In this document: positions 38,186 through 49,225 of the stretch, one piece after another
Position numbering within the stretch: position 1 is the first letter of the stretch
Layout of the letters: each line of letters opens with the position of its first letter
Assembly (NCBI GenBank): GCA_026419785.1
Contig: JAODTK010005550.1
Coordinates: 1-64,000 of the forward strand
Length of the DNA stretch: 64,000 nt
Reading direction: 5' to 3'
Origin: Sclerodactyla briareus
Taxonomy: Eukaryota; Echinodermata; Holothuroidea; Dendrochirotida; Sclerodactylidae
Notes under the pieces: model-generated
What the model was told of the DNA's origin: nothing
Seen by the model: only the letters and a program-made list of their open reading frames with translations
The model's database searches: none
Translations under genes and position numbers: made by a program

Positions 38186-39841
38186 GTCCTCTTTATAATT
38201 CATCTTGCAGTTATCCTTCAAATTAACAACGCGTAGGCCTGTGCCGTGACGTTGCCCCTCCTACAATTCGCCGTCTTTTTTCCATTACGTCACTCACTTT
38301 GGTTGGGGTGCAGGCCGGTCGAGTTAAAAATGAACATTAAAGTGAAAAGTATTGTGTATCCATTCGTTGTAGGATTGGATGTACATGCCAAGTGGACAGG
38401 AGCAACACCACCGTTTCACAAATCCCAAAATGTTGACGACAACAGACCCGTAGCCGGGGGGGGGGGGAGGGGGGCGTTCGAACGACCCACACGTAGTTGC
38501 GCGCGGAAGACCCGCTTTTCAAGCCCCTATACCGAAATGGAATGCTATATGAAATATGATTCTGAACCCGATTTCATAAATTTCAATAAATCAAATAATC
38601 ACCTACAGTGTTTACCATGGTTTCAATGGAACAGCACTATTTCATGGTTGACATGTTGGACAAGGATCAGCTCAAAATTGGAGAATTAAGGTTCACAATT
38701 TTGAGGAAAAGACCCACCCCTCACCGTTGTTAGCGACGGGCCTTTGAATCTCCCCCACAACTTTTCTGGCGTACAAATGATCGGAAGCAGCATGGTGCTT
38801 TAATCTTGGTGACAATGGAGGCAAACACCTGACAACGTGATGCCTTTAATGCCGAGCAACCGGTTGGACAATTAGTGTCGCAACCTTCACGTATACGGCG
38901 AGTAGAAATCATCTCGTAATAAAACAATACGGGCAAGTTTCAAGAGGTTGCTGCCTTTTCACACTCGTCGATATTTAAGGGATATACCGGTTCATCAAGT
39001 GACACGAGACGCCGGCATTTATTTTTACAATCATGATTTATGTGGCAATCTTTCATAAATTTGTATTGGAATGAGCAGGCAACTATCCCAAAGAGTTCCA
39101 AAGACGACCTGTTATTTTGAGCGTGAACGAAAACGTTGTTTCCTGGAAAATGAATCACGTAATTTTATTATACGCCCTACGTCGGGAAGATCACGTTTGT
39201 TTTCATCGCGTAAACCATTGGGAAAGCCTATAGAGCCCACTTTCAGGGGCTCCCCTAATCCTCTCCCGTGGTTTCGACGTACTCCAAGGAACAACCGCTG
39301 ACATAATCGAGTCATTCTATGCACTGTTTTGAAGAGAAAGTCCACAAAATATTTAAGTCAATGATTGTGGCATTGAAAATCATCCAATCAAACTTGTTTC
39401 CGTCGTAGCATGTTCGTTTATGAAGTTACGAATTTTTAATTTTTGCAAATTGGCAACTTCGATGACGTCATATCACTAATTTAGTAAAAAGTTAAGAAAT
39501 AATGTAGTTTCCTCCTCCCTTATATTTTGGGTAGATATTGACACAAAGGTTGCCAGTTTGCCAAATCACCAAATTATAATGAATTTGAGGAAGCCATATC
39601 TTCCCAACCGAACATGCTATAACCTGGAACAAATTGATTATTTGAATGATTTTCATTCTCATTTACATGAGACCCAAAAATAGTATTAGGTTTGGCTGGC
39701 TTTGCCTTTAAGAGTTAGAGCGTGGCGTCGCAAGGTCTCAGGTCAATAATACCAAAGACATACATACCATATTACACTCAACATTTACCGTCGACAAACA
39801 TTTGTCCGACAATCTGCCAGGCAGCTACTCTCACCTTCCGT
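38186..39841. other. Intergenic sequence, no gene recognised
   Basis: A G-run at 38456-38477 following CAGACCCGTAGCC looks like one end of another G-edged transposon, but no partner end was found. The 147-codon plus-strand open frame at 38246-38689 crosses that G-run and shows no family similarity. Confidence 0.4.
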
Positions 39842-40118
39842 AACATTAATGAAGAAGATAGAAAGGTCGCTGACCGACTGGTCCCTAGTTCATGTTACGT
39901 CACATCCCGCCTCGCTGCGGCAATCCTGTACTGCTTGGATTCGCGAAGCGACTGTTGTCTCAGACTCAGACTTTCCCAAATCGCGCAGCAAGAATGTCCC
40001 AATTATGAATGAATTTGATCATGTCACCCCCGCTCTCCAGGACTTACATTGGCTCCCAATTGAACAAAGAATCAATTACAAAATCCTTCTCCTCGCGTGG
40101 AAATCACTTCACTTCAAT
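39842..40118 (+). pseudogene. CR1-like LINE reverse transcriptase, C-terminal fragment
   Basis: One frame reads FDHVTPALQDLHWLPIEQRI then NYKILLLAWKSLH, matching the conserved (H/D)ITPxLxxLHWLPVxxRIxFKILLLxYKxL block at the C-terminus of CR1/jockey-like LINE polyproteins. Upstream text in other frames fits the preceding ILYGL..SQIA region. The copy is 5'-truncated and frame-shifted. It ends before an ATT-rich microsatellite, plausibly the degenerated 3' tail. Confidence 0.75.
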
Positions 40119-40121
40119 GAC

Positions 40122-40195
40122 TTATTATTATATTATTATGCTTTTATATTATTATGATTATTAGATTATTATTATTATTATTGTTGTTATTATGC
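40122..40195. repeat. ATT-rich microsatellite
   Basis: Irregular TTA/ATT repeats over about 75 bp with a few G interruptions, directly after the LINE fragment. Confidence 0.8.
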
Positions 40196-40720
40196 TTAGT
40201 AATTATTATAGTTTCGCCTTTGTGTTTCTACACAACACTGCTTAGAGACAATGGTCCAGTGTCTAACAATGGAGGATCCCCTGGGTGCGTCGTTGAAGGA
40301 CATTATCGCCTGGTAACACCCGACGAATAATGGACGAGTCCGTTTTTTTAAAAGTTACGGCGTTAGGACAGAATCGTCTCGCGGTACTGCTACCTATTTT
40401 AACGTGGGCATACAATCGTCAAGATAATACCATTCCGGTAATCTAATTGCATTTAGATGATTTTTTTCGTTGTGAAGTCATACGAGCGTGCGTTGCCGTT
40501 ACTCTTCCGCCAGTTTGCTACCAGGAGACAACAACGCCTCTTTAGACAAAGAGGTAGAATTAGGGCCAGACCTAGTTTGAACACAATACGCCCATTTCGT
40601 ACGACTAGCGTGTTTACATCCAGGCTAATTCGGTAAATGCATCATGGGATGTTTCTTACACTCGTCAAGTTTGGGCATTCGCTTGGGATCCATCTATGAA
40701 TATTCATCGTTGAATGTTCA

Positions 40721-40777
40721 TGTATGTATGTTATGTATGTGTATGTATTTATGTAATGTAATGTATGTATGTATGTC
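40721..40777. repeat. (TATG)n microsatellite
   Basis: About 57 bp of TGTA/TATG units interrupted by shortened units (TAATG, TTATG). Confidence 0.85.
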
Positions 40778-41169
40778 TTATGTAGCCCTTTCGATAGCTT
40801 CATCTATTTATTTGTGGTTCCTGCATATCCCCCCCTTTGTGCTTTACCCTTAGTGAAGCTTGGTGTTCCACCAGCAAAGTGTCCGCCTAACACCCTAATT
40901 ACGGTAGGCACGTGCTTAAATGGTGCAAAATGGCCGATTCCCTCCGACGATGCCGTTGCATTTGTTTGTTCCAACACATCAATGAATCAATTCGTGTCGA
41001 CTCGATTGGGTATAACCTGTTGTACGGGCGCAGCTTGGCACCTAAACCTGAGGTATAGTACCGGAAATTATTGACTGGTCAGACGGAGAGGTATATGTTT
41101 GGTCATAGCTTCAGCTTGCTTTGCCCTGGCCCACCAGTTGGGGGACATAGAACGATAACTGCCTGATTG

Positions 41170-41223
41170 TACACACACACCACACACACACCACACACAC
41201 ACCCGCACGCACGCACACACACC
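41170..41223. repeat. (AC)n microsatellite
   Basis: CA/AC dinucleotide run with single-base shortenings and a CACGC interruption. Confidence 0.85.
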
Positions 41224-41746
41224 ACGTCTTGCACGGAAATCTATGGATTGGTCAATGTTGACGTACCATTTTTTACCACTTTTCCTTCTTAAACGAATAA
41301 AATAACACGACATGAAGTTGATCGTTATACGCTTTTCTTAGTAAGGGATTGAAGGTCGGGGTTTCCAATGCCGTTCTTGGCTACAAAGGTCCTATGGTGA
41401 CTCCACGTAGAACCCACCCTTCCCTCGAACAGGGAAACTGTCACCTCTCTGTCGTATATGGAACCACAATAACAGGTGCACGACGATTGTATCAATCTAA
41501 TCACATAGCACGCAAGTGTTTATGTGCTGGTGTAAACATGTGATTAATTTCTTAGTCGCTTAGTCCCCTATCTGATAGATCCCTGTGAAAGATCGACAGC
41601 TTTTTTTCGATGACCCTCGGACAACTCGCCTAGTCACTTCAATAGTCTCTCCTCACCCATGTCCTAATGGAGCCCTGTGACGTGGAAAACCCATGTACGA
41701 GCAGGTCTCCATTGGTACTTATGACGCACTAAATCCTTACATGGCA

Positions 41747-42234
<488 letters not shown>

Positions 42235-42242
42235 ACATGGCA

Positions 42243-42899
42243 GGGACAAGTCGAACCGGTAGAATGAAACGCTCGACGTGCACAGCATAAAGAGATCTTC
42301 AGCCGAGTAATACCATTTTGTGGTGTATTCATCAGGTTCACCCTGCCCGGTGTGTGAAAGTGTTGCAGATCTACGAGTTCATAAGCTGTTTAGCAGAGGT
42401 GTTCAAAAGAAGGGGGACCATCCCCTCGTACGTAATGCACAATCGTTATGCTCTCCGCTGTCTGAACACCCTCAATAGCTCATGCAGAAAGCCTGATTGC
42501 TATTAATAAGTTTCAAAGCGGCTCTCTGGATCGTGATTGCATTTTTCATGATTTCAGCCTAACATCCTATACACTAATTATGAAACCGGAACACCCCAGG
42601 GTGTTTACAATTAAACTGCTATACTCTTTCCGACTCCATTCCATGAACACGTTTAACATAATCCATTTTGGTGTCGAATCCAGGTCTCGTAAGTTCGTAA
42701 CCCCGCTTTGTGTAATAGGCCTATGTAGGTTACTGGAGCGTGTATGTCTGTACCTAACTTTGGGTTTTAACATTGACCATTACACTACTCGAAAACCATA
42801 AAGCCAAAAGGGCTTAGTTGGTTCCTTGACTCTTTTGCAACTATAGCTAGACACGAGACAACTGGAAGATTGGCACCAGCTCATTATGGCAACTTAACA
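42243..42899. other. Unassigned sequence
   Basis: No gene or repeat recognised between the MITE and the satellite array. Confidence 0.4.
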
Positions 42900-43591
42900 C
42901 TGACAAATTTTCCGTTTATGCCAACCCACCAATAGGGTTCCTATACTCTTGATACGAAAGATACACCCTGAATTTCGAGATTTTCAACTTTGAACTATGG
43001 CGACTTCAGATGACCTCTGACCTGAACCCCAAACAATAGGTTTCATGCTCATCGGTGGGAATCACACATACCAAGTAACAGCTTCATCCAACATGCAGGG
43101 TTTGAGTTATCGTGTTACAAGCCAAAATTGGCCAAAAATCGACTTTTCACAAATTTTCGATTTTTGACCAAAATTCCACTCCCCGCACCTATACCAAAAA
43201 CAATGGGGTTCCTGTACTCTCCATAAGGAAAGCTACACACCAAATTTTTCAACCTGATGAGATCATTATTCTGACTTGTTCACAAAGGTTTCAACCTTTG
43301 ACCTCTGGGGACCTCAGATGACTTCTGACCTGACCCTAAAACAATAGGTTCCATGTACTCGCATGGGAGGTCACACATCCAAGATGAGCTTCATCCATCC
43401 CGGTGGGGTCGAGTTATCGTGTTCCACAGCCAAAAATTGGCTAAATTGTTGACTTTTCACAAATTTTCTATTTTTGATCAAGTTCACTCCGACCCACACT
43501 ACAATTCCCAAAACAATAGGGTTCATGTACTCCCACAACTTTGACCTCTGGTGAACTCAGATGGCTCTGACCTACCCCAAACATAGGGGTT

Positions 43592-44017
43592 TTCATGTAC
43601 TCATCATGGGGAAACACAAATACCAATTATGAGCTTGATCCCTTCAGGTGGGGTCCAGTTATTGGGTTCCCAAGGCCAAAATTGGCCAAATTATTCGAAC
43701 TTTTCAAACAAATTTTTCTATTCTTGACCAAAATTCACCCCGACCTCTACCAAAAACATACGATTCCTGTACTCCCCTAGAAGAAGCTACACACCAAATT
43801 TGAACCCTGATCAGACCAACCCATTCTGGACTTATCGTTTCACAAGGTTTTCATACTTGGACCACTGGTGACCTAAGAGGACCTCTGACCTGACCCAAAA
43901 CAATAGGTTTCATGTCTCCCATGGGGAGCACCCTCGCCATTATGACTTCATCCATCCAGGTAGGGTCCGAGTTTATCATGTTCACAGCCAAACTTGGCCA
44001 ATTATTGACTTTTCACA
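43592..44017 (+). repeat. Exact 426-bp duplicate inside the satellite, copy 1
   Basis: Identical to 44463-44888 at an offset of 871 bp, while the surrounding monomers differ from one another by frequent gaps. Confidence 0.9.
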
Positions 44018-44462
44018 CATTTTCTATTTTTGATTAAAGTTCACCCCCGACTATGCCAAAACCATAGGTTCCCGTAACTCCCCATAAGAAAGCTACACAC
44101 CAATTTTTTTCCAAAATTCTTTATAGCGAAAATTCGGAAATTGTGTTAACATGGTTTTCAACTTTGACCTCTGGTGACCTCGATGCCTTCTGACATGACC
44201 CCAAACAATAGGTTCATGTACTCATCCTGGGGAGTACACTACCAAGATGAGCTTCATCCATCCCGTGGGGGTCGAGTAATCGTGTTTCAACAACCAAAAT
44301 TTGCTAATTGTTGACTTTTCCAACCATTTTTCTATTTTTTGATCAAGTTTCACTCCCACCTATACCAAAACAATAGGGTTTTCCTGTACTTCCCCAGACG
44401 TTGACCCTCTGGTGACCTCAGATGACCAAAATTCACCCCGCCCTTTACTGCAAACAATAGGG

Positions 44463-44888
44463 TTCATGTACTCATCATGGGGAAACACAAATACCAATTA
44501 TGAGCTTGATCCCTTCAGGTGGGGTCCAGTTATTGGGTTCCCAAGGCCAAAATTGGCCAAATTATTCGAACTTTTCAAACAAATTTTTCTATTCTTGACC
44601 AAAATTCACCCCGACCTCTACCAAAAACATACGATTCCTGTACTCCCCTAGAAGAAGCTACACACCAAATTTGAACCCTGATCAGACCAACCCATTCTGG
44701 ACTTATCGTTTCACAAGGTTTTCATACTTGGACCACTGGTGACCTAAGAGGACCTCTGACCTGACCCAAAACAATAGGTTTCATGTCTCCCATGGGGAGC
44801 ACCCTCGCCATTATGACTTCATCCATCCAGGTAGGGTCCGAGTTTATCATGTTCACAGCCAAACTTGGCCAATTATTGACTTTTCACA
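44463..44888 (+). repeat. Exact 426-bp duplicate inside the satellite, copy 2
   Basis: Partner of 43592-44017. The identity ends within TTTTCACA on the right and just before TTCATGTACTCATCATGG on the left, both mid-monomer. Confidence 0.9.
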
Positions 44889-45218
44889 AATTTCTAAATT
44901 TTTGATTAAAGTTCAACCCTGGGGTGGGGGGGCACACCACACTGGCCCCCCTCCCTACCTATGCCAAAAACAATAGGTTTCCCGTACTGCCCCATAAGAA
45001 AAGCTTACAACACCAATGTGAACCCGATCTGAACAACCACTCTGGACTTACCGTGCTTACAATGTTTTCCAGGGACTTGGACCTCGGTGACCTCAGATGA
45101 CCTCTGACCTGACCCCAAACAATAGGTTCATGTAACTCATCCTGGTGATTAACACATAACCAGTATGAGCTTCAATCCTCCAGGTGGGGACCAGTTATTG
45201 TGTTTACAAGCCAGGTGT

Positions 45219-45263
45219 CCACACACATACACACACACACATACATACATACACACATACACC
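45219..45263. repeat. (AC)n / (ACAT)n microsatellite
   Basis: ACACAC and ATACATAC units over 45 bp, directly at the right edge of the satellite array. Confidence 0.85.
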
Positions 45264-45420
45264 CTGGCGATGACTGCATAGATTCCTCCGACTTCGTCAA
45301 TGGAATCAAAAATACGGTAAATGTCGCTACGTGTTCGGCAATTCCAGTTCTATCTCAATGGACTGTCGAGGTCACAGAGTGTGTTAGATGAATGTTTTTT
45401 TTTTTGTTTTTTATTAACAG

Positions 45421-45500
45421 GAGAACACATCAGTTACGGAGTTTCACAAGGCCCGGTGCTTGGTCCCCTCACCTTGTTTCCATTTAACATTTTGCGCGAT
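45421..45500 (+). pseudogene. LINE reverse transcriptase fragment with GxSQGPVLGPL motif
   Basis: The frame reads ISYGVSQGPVLGPLTLFPFN, which matches the YGVPQGSVLGPLLFxxYIN block of LINE reverse transcriptases with two changes. Only this block is recognisable; flanking sequence belongs to repeats A and B. Too short to say which LINE clade. Confidence 0.65.
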
Positions 45501-45610
45501 ACACATGGACAAACTTCAAAGGACCGTAACTCCGTAACAGACACTCGCATGACCCTCGGTTTGGACTTACGCATCCAGTGTTTTCTCCAGATACATATTT
45601 GGCTCCTTTA
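45501..45610 (+). repeat. Dispersed repeat family A, 3' fragment
   Basis: GATACACATGGACAAACTTC, ACTCCGTAACAG, TGACCCTCGGTTTGGACT and TACGCATCCAG line up with the last ~100 bp of the family A copies at 38085-38185 and 46725-46830. Confidence 0.55.
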
Positions 45611-45639
45611 TCATCACCATGCGTTGTCCCTTTAATATT

Positions 45640-45965
45640 ATGATTACGATATTGTGTCAAAGGGCCATAAGGAACGCCATCAGTTCGACGTTGAACGTAC
45701 AGTGTGCAGAACGATTTTTCGAAATTCTCCTGCCGAAAATTACGAATCCTGCTAACACGAAACTTTACAGAATTGCCTCCCTAACTACTCAACAAAACAT
45801 CCGAAAACAAGGGATGAATTGGTTGCGTATTCAAATAATGGGGACAGTTTAAAAATAAGCCTTAACGATATCGCTATGGCTGGAACTTACTGAATCGTGT
45901 CTATTCCCCCGAACTAGTCTGTGATGAGCAGGCGCACCTTCGAACTACAACTGCTTTGTCGTATC
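45640..45965 (+). repeat. Dispersed repeat family B, copy 2
   Basis: Same-orientation partner of 35160-35500. It lies immediately after the family A fragment, whereas copy 1 stands alone, so A and B may be parts of one larger element that is usually fragmented. Confidence 0.6.
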
Positions 45966-46289
45966 TAATGGGGTTTAATGTCAAATGACCTTTGACACCA
46001 TCCAGTGGTGGCGCCCAGGATTTCCCCGACGGGGGGTCCAGTGCCCGCCGGGGGGTCCAGGTCCCCACCCCCCCCGACGAGCCTCACCCTATCCCTAGTG
46101 TTCAAAACATTGCAACATTTTGATGTTTCGTTTTGTCGAGAAAAAGAAAATATAAATAAAACAAAAAAAATAAAAATAGGACTATAGCATGATTCAGGCG
46201 CTCTTAGTAGAATAGGGTCGGGTATTCCCGATGCGAAAATGCCTGGGCACTGGGAGTATTTGCTGCGTGAAAGCACACCACATAAAGGG

Positions 46290-46850
46290 AACTGCGTCTT
46301 GGATACACCCAGCAGTGTATAATTTGGAAAATGGAAAACTGTATATGTGGCCAAACCCCATTTCAATGGCGATTTTCCTATGTGAAGTTATTGGCCTTCA
46401 AAGTTTGGGTCATTAAGCGAAAATTGGGATAATTCCCATTGCGCAAAACGCATGACGTCACACATTGGCAACACGGGAAATTATTTATGTATTTTATTGT
46501 TTCATTTTGTTGAATAAGTCAACATTTAGCAGAATTTCTGTTGTCTTCCTCTCACCAAAGTAACCATCACACCATAAACAACCCATAAAGCAATCCTCTC
46601 CCGTATACGGGACAATGCTTTTAGAAGTGAAAATTAATGTTTGAATTTCAATAGAAAACCGAGAAGTTTGCAGGTTGTGCAAGTATGACATCAAATATTA
46701 TTGCATGATGGGATGTATTTCGATCTTGCGCAATACACATGCTTCACAATACACAAACTTCAAAGGGACCTATAACCAGAACGGAAAGCCTATGAACTTC
46801 CAGTTTGGACTGACGCATTCAGTTTCATCCAGCTCTTACTTAGCATCTGG
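46290..46850 (+). repeat. Dispersed repeat family A, nested in family N element
   Basis: Closest in length and order to the 37660-38185 copy. Because the short family N copy at 36825-37144 lacks it, this repeat most simply inserted into the hAT-like element after that element landed, or travelled with a longer version. Confidence 0.75.
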
Positions 46851-47057
46851 TGATTAAATCTCATGCCAGTGTTCTTTAACAACAAAAGAAAAGAGTATAG
46901 GCAGCAGAACGATCATCCTCCCCAACAGAATTGTAACATTAATTTCCTTGCAGGGACATTTCGAAGATAGGATGGTGTATCATATGTATGTCTACCATGC
47001 ACTATTGTATAGTCTGTAGAAAGGTAATGAGGATGGATACGCTGATCTAAGCTTGAG

Positions 47058-47083
47058 CGAGGAACTTTGCAAAAAGTTCCTCG
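47058..47083. other. Perfect 11-bp-arm hairpin
   Basis: Arms CGAGGAACTTT and AAAGTTCCTCG are exact complements with a 4-base loop, inside the right part of the family N element. It could be a subterminal structure of the transposon; it is not followed by a T-run. Confidence 0.7.
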
Positions 47084-47315
47084 AAATTTAGGCGAAAATT
47101 TTAGGCTTTAATATGGGAATTTTCGCTATAAGGGAGGTTGGAAATACTGAACAATGTCGGGGCAAACGTGCCTCGTCGGGGTGTGTTAATCTTAGCGTAC
47201 CCACTCGGGCTCCCCGACGAGATGGGAAAAATTCACCGACGGGGGAGGGGGCGCAGGCTTCCCCGCGGGGGGGGGGCATGGCCCCGTGCCCCCGCCGGCG
47301 CCACCTGACATCATC

Positions 47316-48049
47316 CACTTGCCAGAAATTCATACAACCGGATTGAGTAAAAAATATTTATAGATGTACACTCACGCATCTGAAAACATCGAAACAGTGA
47401 GTGTTATGTGGAAGGGGTCTAGTCTATATCTGGAACGGTAAAGGAAACGAAGTGCTGATTATTATATCTGATTGATATACCCCGGGGAACCAGCTAATCT
47501 GCATATTTTTTCGCGATTCTTCTTCAAATTTCAGCGAATCCTTATGAACATAAAGACTCTATCTCTATCCCCGACAGAGGTAATTCAAAGTTATCAGAGG
47601 ACAAATTTGCATAAATTATGCGTTTTGCCATAATCAATGAAACTTGCTGCATGTGGAATACATTTGGACTTGGAAAAAGTAAGGGTCAATTTAGGGCCAC
47701 CAGATGCTCTCTGATTTCGGAGATGTAGCGTTCGCGCAGCAGATGTATGTCTGGTGTTCGTATGGTTATAACACACTGTTCTGAGTTGGAAAAGTGGCTA
47801 GAAAAACCTAGGCCACCGGATGGTCGTAAGTTATCACGGCTTATTAAAACTCTATTTCATGGTCGCGCCAATGGCGATTAATACTCGCATGTGATAGATC
47901 GCGGAGAAAAATTTACGTCGAGTTCTGGCGGAGGTTACCGGTACGCTCGACTCATTGGAGTTTTTTTTTTTTCCTCCTGAAATGGTGTTGAAGGCAACCA
48001 CTGAATGGCGATACAGTGTATCTGTCCGAAAATGACCATGTGAGCATCG
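47316..48049. other. Unassigned sequence
   Basis: No gene or repeat recognised. Confidence 0.4.
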
Positions 48050-48440
48050 TCCATTCTTGCAGGTTGCCTGTTGAGTTCAGAATTAAGTTCAAATATTGCT
48101 TATTGTGTATAATGCATCCATAGTATGACACCATCCTATTCGTCTGACGACTTGTCATTTCGGGTAAATAAACGCGATACCTTGCGTTATGGCAATGCAC
48201 TTAACTCTTACTGTTCCAAATCTAAACTGAACCTATGGCGATCGCGCCTTTCCATCAGACGCGGCCCAAGGCCCGGAACTGTCTGACCCTCACAATCAGA
48301 AGTTCTCAAACTGTTGGCCATGTTCAAGTCCCATTTGAAGGAACTCATTCTTAAAGTTGGCGTTTCATTAGGGTTGTACAGCGCTTTCGAATACTTTGTA
48401 GATTCTAGCGCTTTTTATAGGGTTATATATTAGTTAGCCT
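48050..48440 (+). pseudogene. CR1-like LINE 3' end fragment
   Basis: VEFRIKFKYCLLCIMHP (frame with stops around it) recalls the LPVxxRIxFKxLLLxYKALH block, and MFKSHLKELIL near 48320-48352 recalls the FKSxLKTHLF end of CR1-like LINE proteins. It is followed by TGTACAGCGCTTTCGAATAC and a TAGCGCTTTTTATAG stretch of the kind found in LINE 3' tails. 5'-truncated and full of stops. Confidence 0.65.
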
Positions 48441-48825
48441 TATTAGTGTACTTCTCAAGTTTGTGAGGTGGTAAAGAGCTATTTGAGTATACTTGCACTT
48501 TATACTAACTTTGTTATACCTCTGTTACATTATGTTGAACATCAAGCCAAGGATCCACAGGAAGGCCCGGAAACTGAATCTCAACATCCTCCAACAACAA
48601 GAGAAAATGACAGTGGAATTGGAATGGGAAACATAATACTTCAGTCCTATTAACGTTGACTGTTGAAATTTGAAAAGTTTCCTGACAATCCAAGAGCCTA
48701 CCGGTACACACTCCCCCATCCTGAACTCTTGGAAAACCCCTTCACGGTTGCGAGAGGGTTACGATAGGCTGTGTCGTTATAAATAAACTGATAGTCAAGT
48801 CTATGTCGTATTGACTAGTGAGTCC
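48441..48825. other. Unassigned sequence
   Basis: No gene recognised. Overlapping ~65-codon open frames on both strands lack family similarity. Confidence 0.4.
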
Positions 48826-49225
48826 CATCAGCAATATACATGATTCAACTTGCACAACCTGCAAACAATCTTTGTTTTTCTATTGAAATCTAAACATTAA
48901 TTTCACTCTAAAAACATTTAGTCTATGGGAGAGGGGATTGCTGTAGTGGGGGTCGGTAGTGTTGATGGTTACGTTTGGTGGCAGAAAGACAACAGAACTT
49001 CGCCTAACTGTGGATTAGCAACAAAGAAACAATAAAAATACATAACATAATTTCAAAATGTGTGACGTCATGCGTTATTGCGCCGTTGGGATTCTTCCCA
49101 ATTCTCTAAGGACCCAACAACTTTGAAGGCCATAACTTCACATAGGAACATTCGTATTGAAATGGGGGTTGGGACCTAAATATACAGTTTCCATTTCCAC
49201 AATATAACGCTGGGTATCAAGCTGC
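48826..49225 (-). repeat. Dispersed repeat family A, minus-strand copy
   Basis: The complement of GCACAACCTGCAAACAATC, TTTCTATTGAAATCTAAAC, GAGAGGGGATTGCTG, TGTGTGACGTCATGCG and CTTTGAAGGCCATAACTTCAC matches the family A copy at 46290. It lacks the terminal ~130 bp found in the plus-strand copies. Confidence 0.72.

Larger units (their letters stand above)
40196..41746. other. Intergenic sequence with microsatellites
   Basis: No gene recognised. Holds the TATG microsatellite at 40721-40777 and the AC microsatellite at 41170-41223. A 101-codon open frame at 40769-41074 starts inside the TATG repeat and has no family similarity. Confidence 0.4.
42900..45212 (+). repeat. Satellite array, ~310-bp dimeric monomer, TGACCT-rich
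   Basis: The word AACAATAGG followed by TTC and TGTACTC recurs about every 310 bp (near 43033, 43341, 43580, 43897, 44203, 44454, 44768 and 45117). Each monomer has two related halves: one with TGGGG..CACA..GAGCTTCATCCATCC..GGTGGGGTC, the other with CCCCATAAGAAAGCTACACACC. Both halves end in a TTATCGTGTTCACAA-like block, so the monomer is an old duplication of a ~155-bp unit. Between halves lies TTTGACCTCTGGTGACCTC then AGATGACCTCTGACCTGACCC. Copies differ mainly by single-base gaps. Open frames here are repeat-derived. Confidence 0.9.
46003..47307 (+). mobile_element. hAT-like element, family N, with nested repeat
   Basis: Left end CAGTGGTGGCGCCCAGGATT and right end (complement) CAGGTGGCGCCGGCGGGGGC form terminal inverted repeats sharing GTGGCGCC. 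Flanking 8-bp words are ACACCATC (45995-46002) and ACATCATC (47308-47315), a 7/8 target duplication. Subterminal G/C-rich blocks contain CCCCGACGGGG on the left and CCGACGAGATGGG / CACCGACGGGGGAGG on the right. A family A copy sits inside (46290-46850). No transposase frame; the 133-codon minus-strand open frame at its left end is repeat-derived. Confidence 0.82.

Noticed and set aside
40769-41074. 101-codon open frame with several cysteines
   Set aside because: The start lies in a TATG microsatellite and the cysteine spacing does not match a known disulfide-rich domain.
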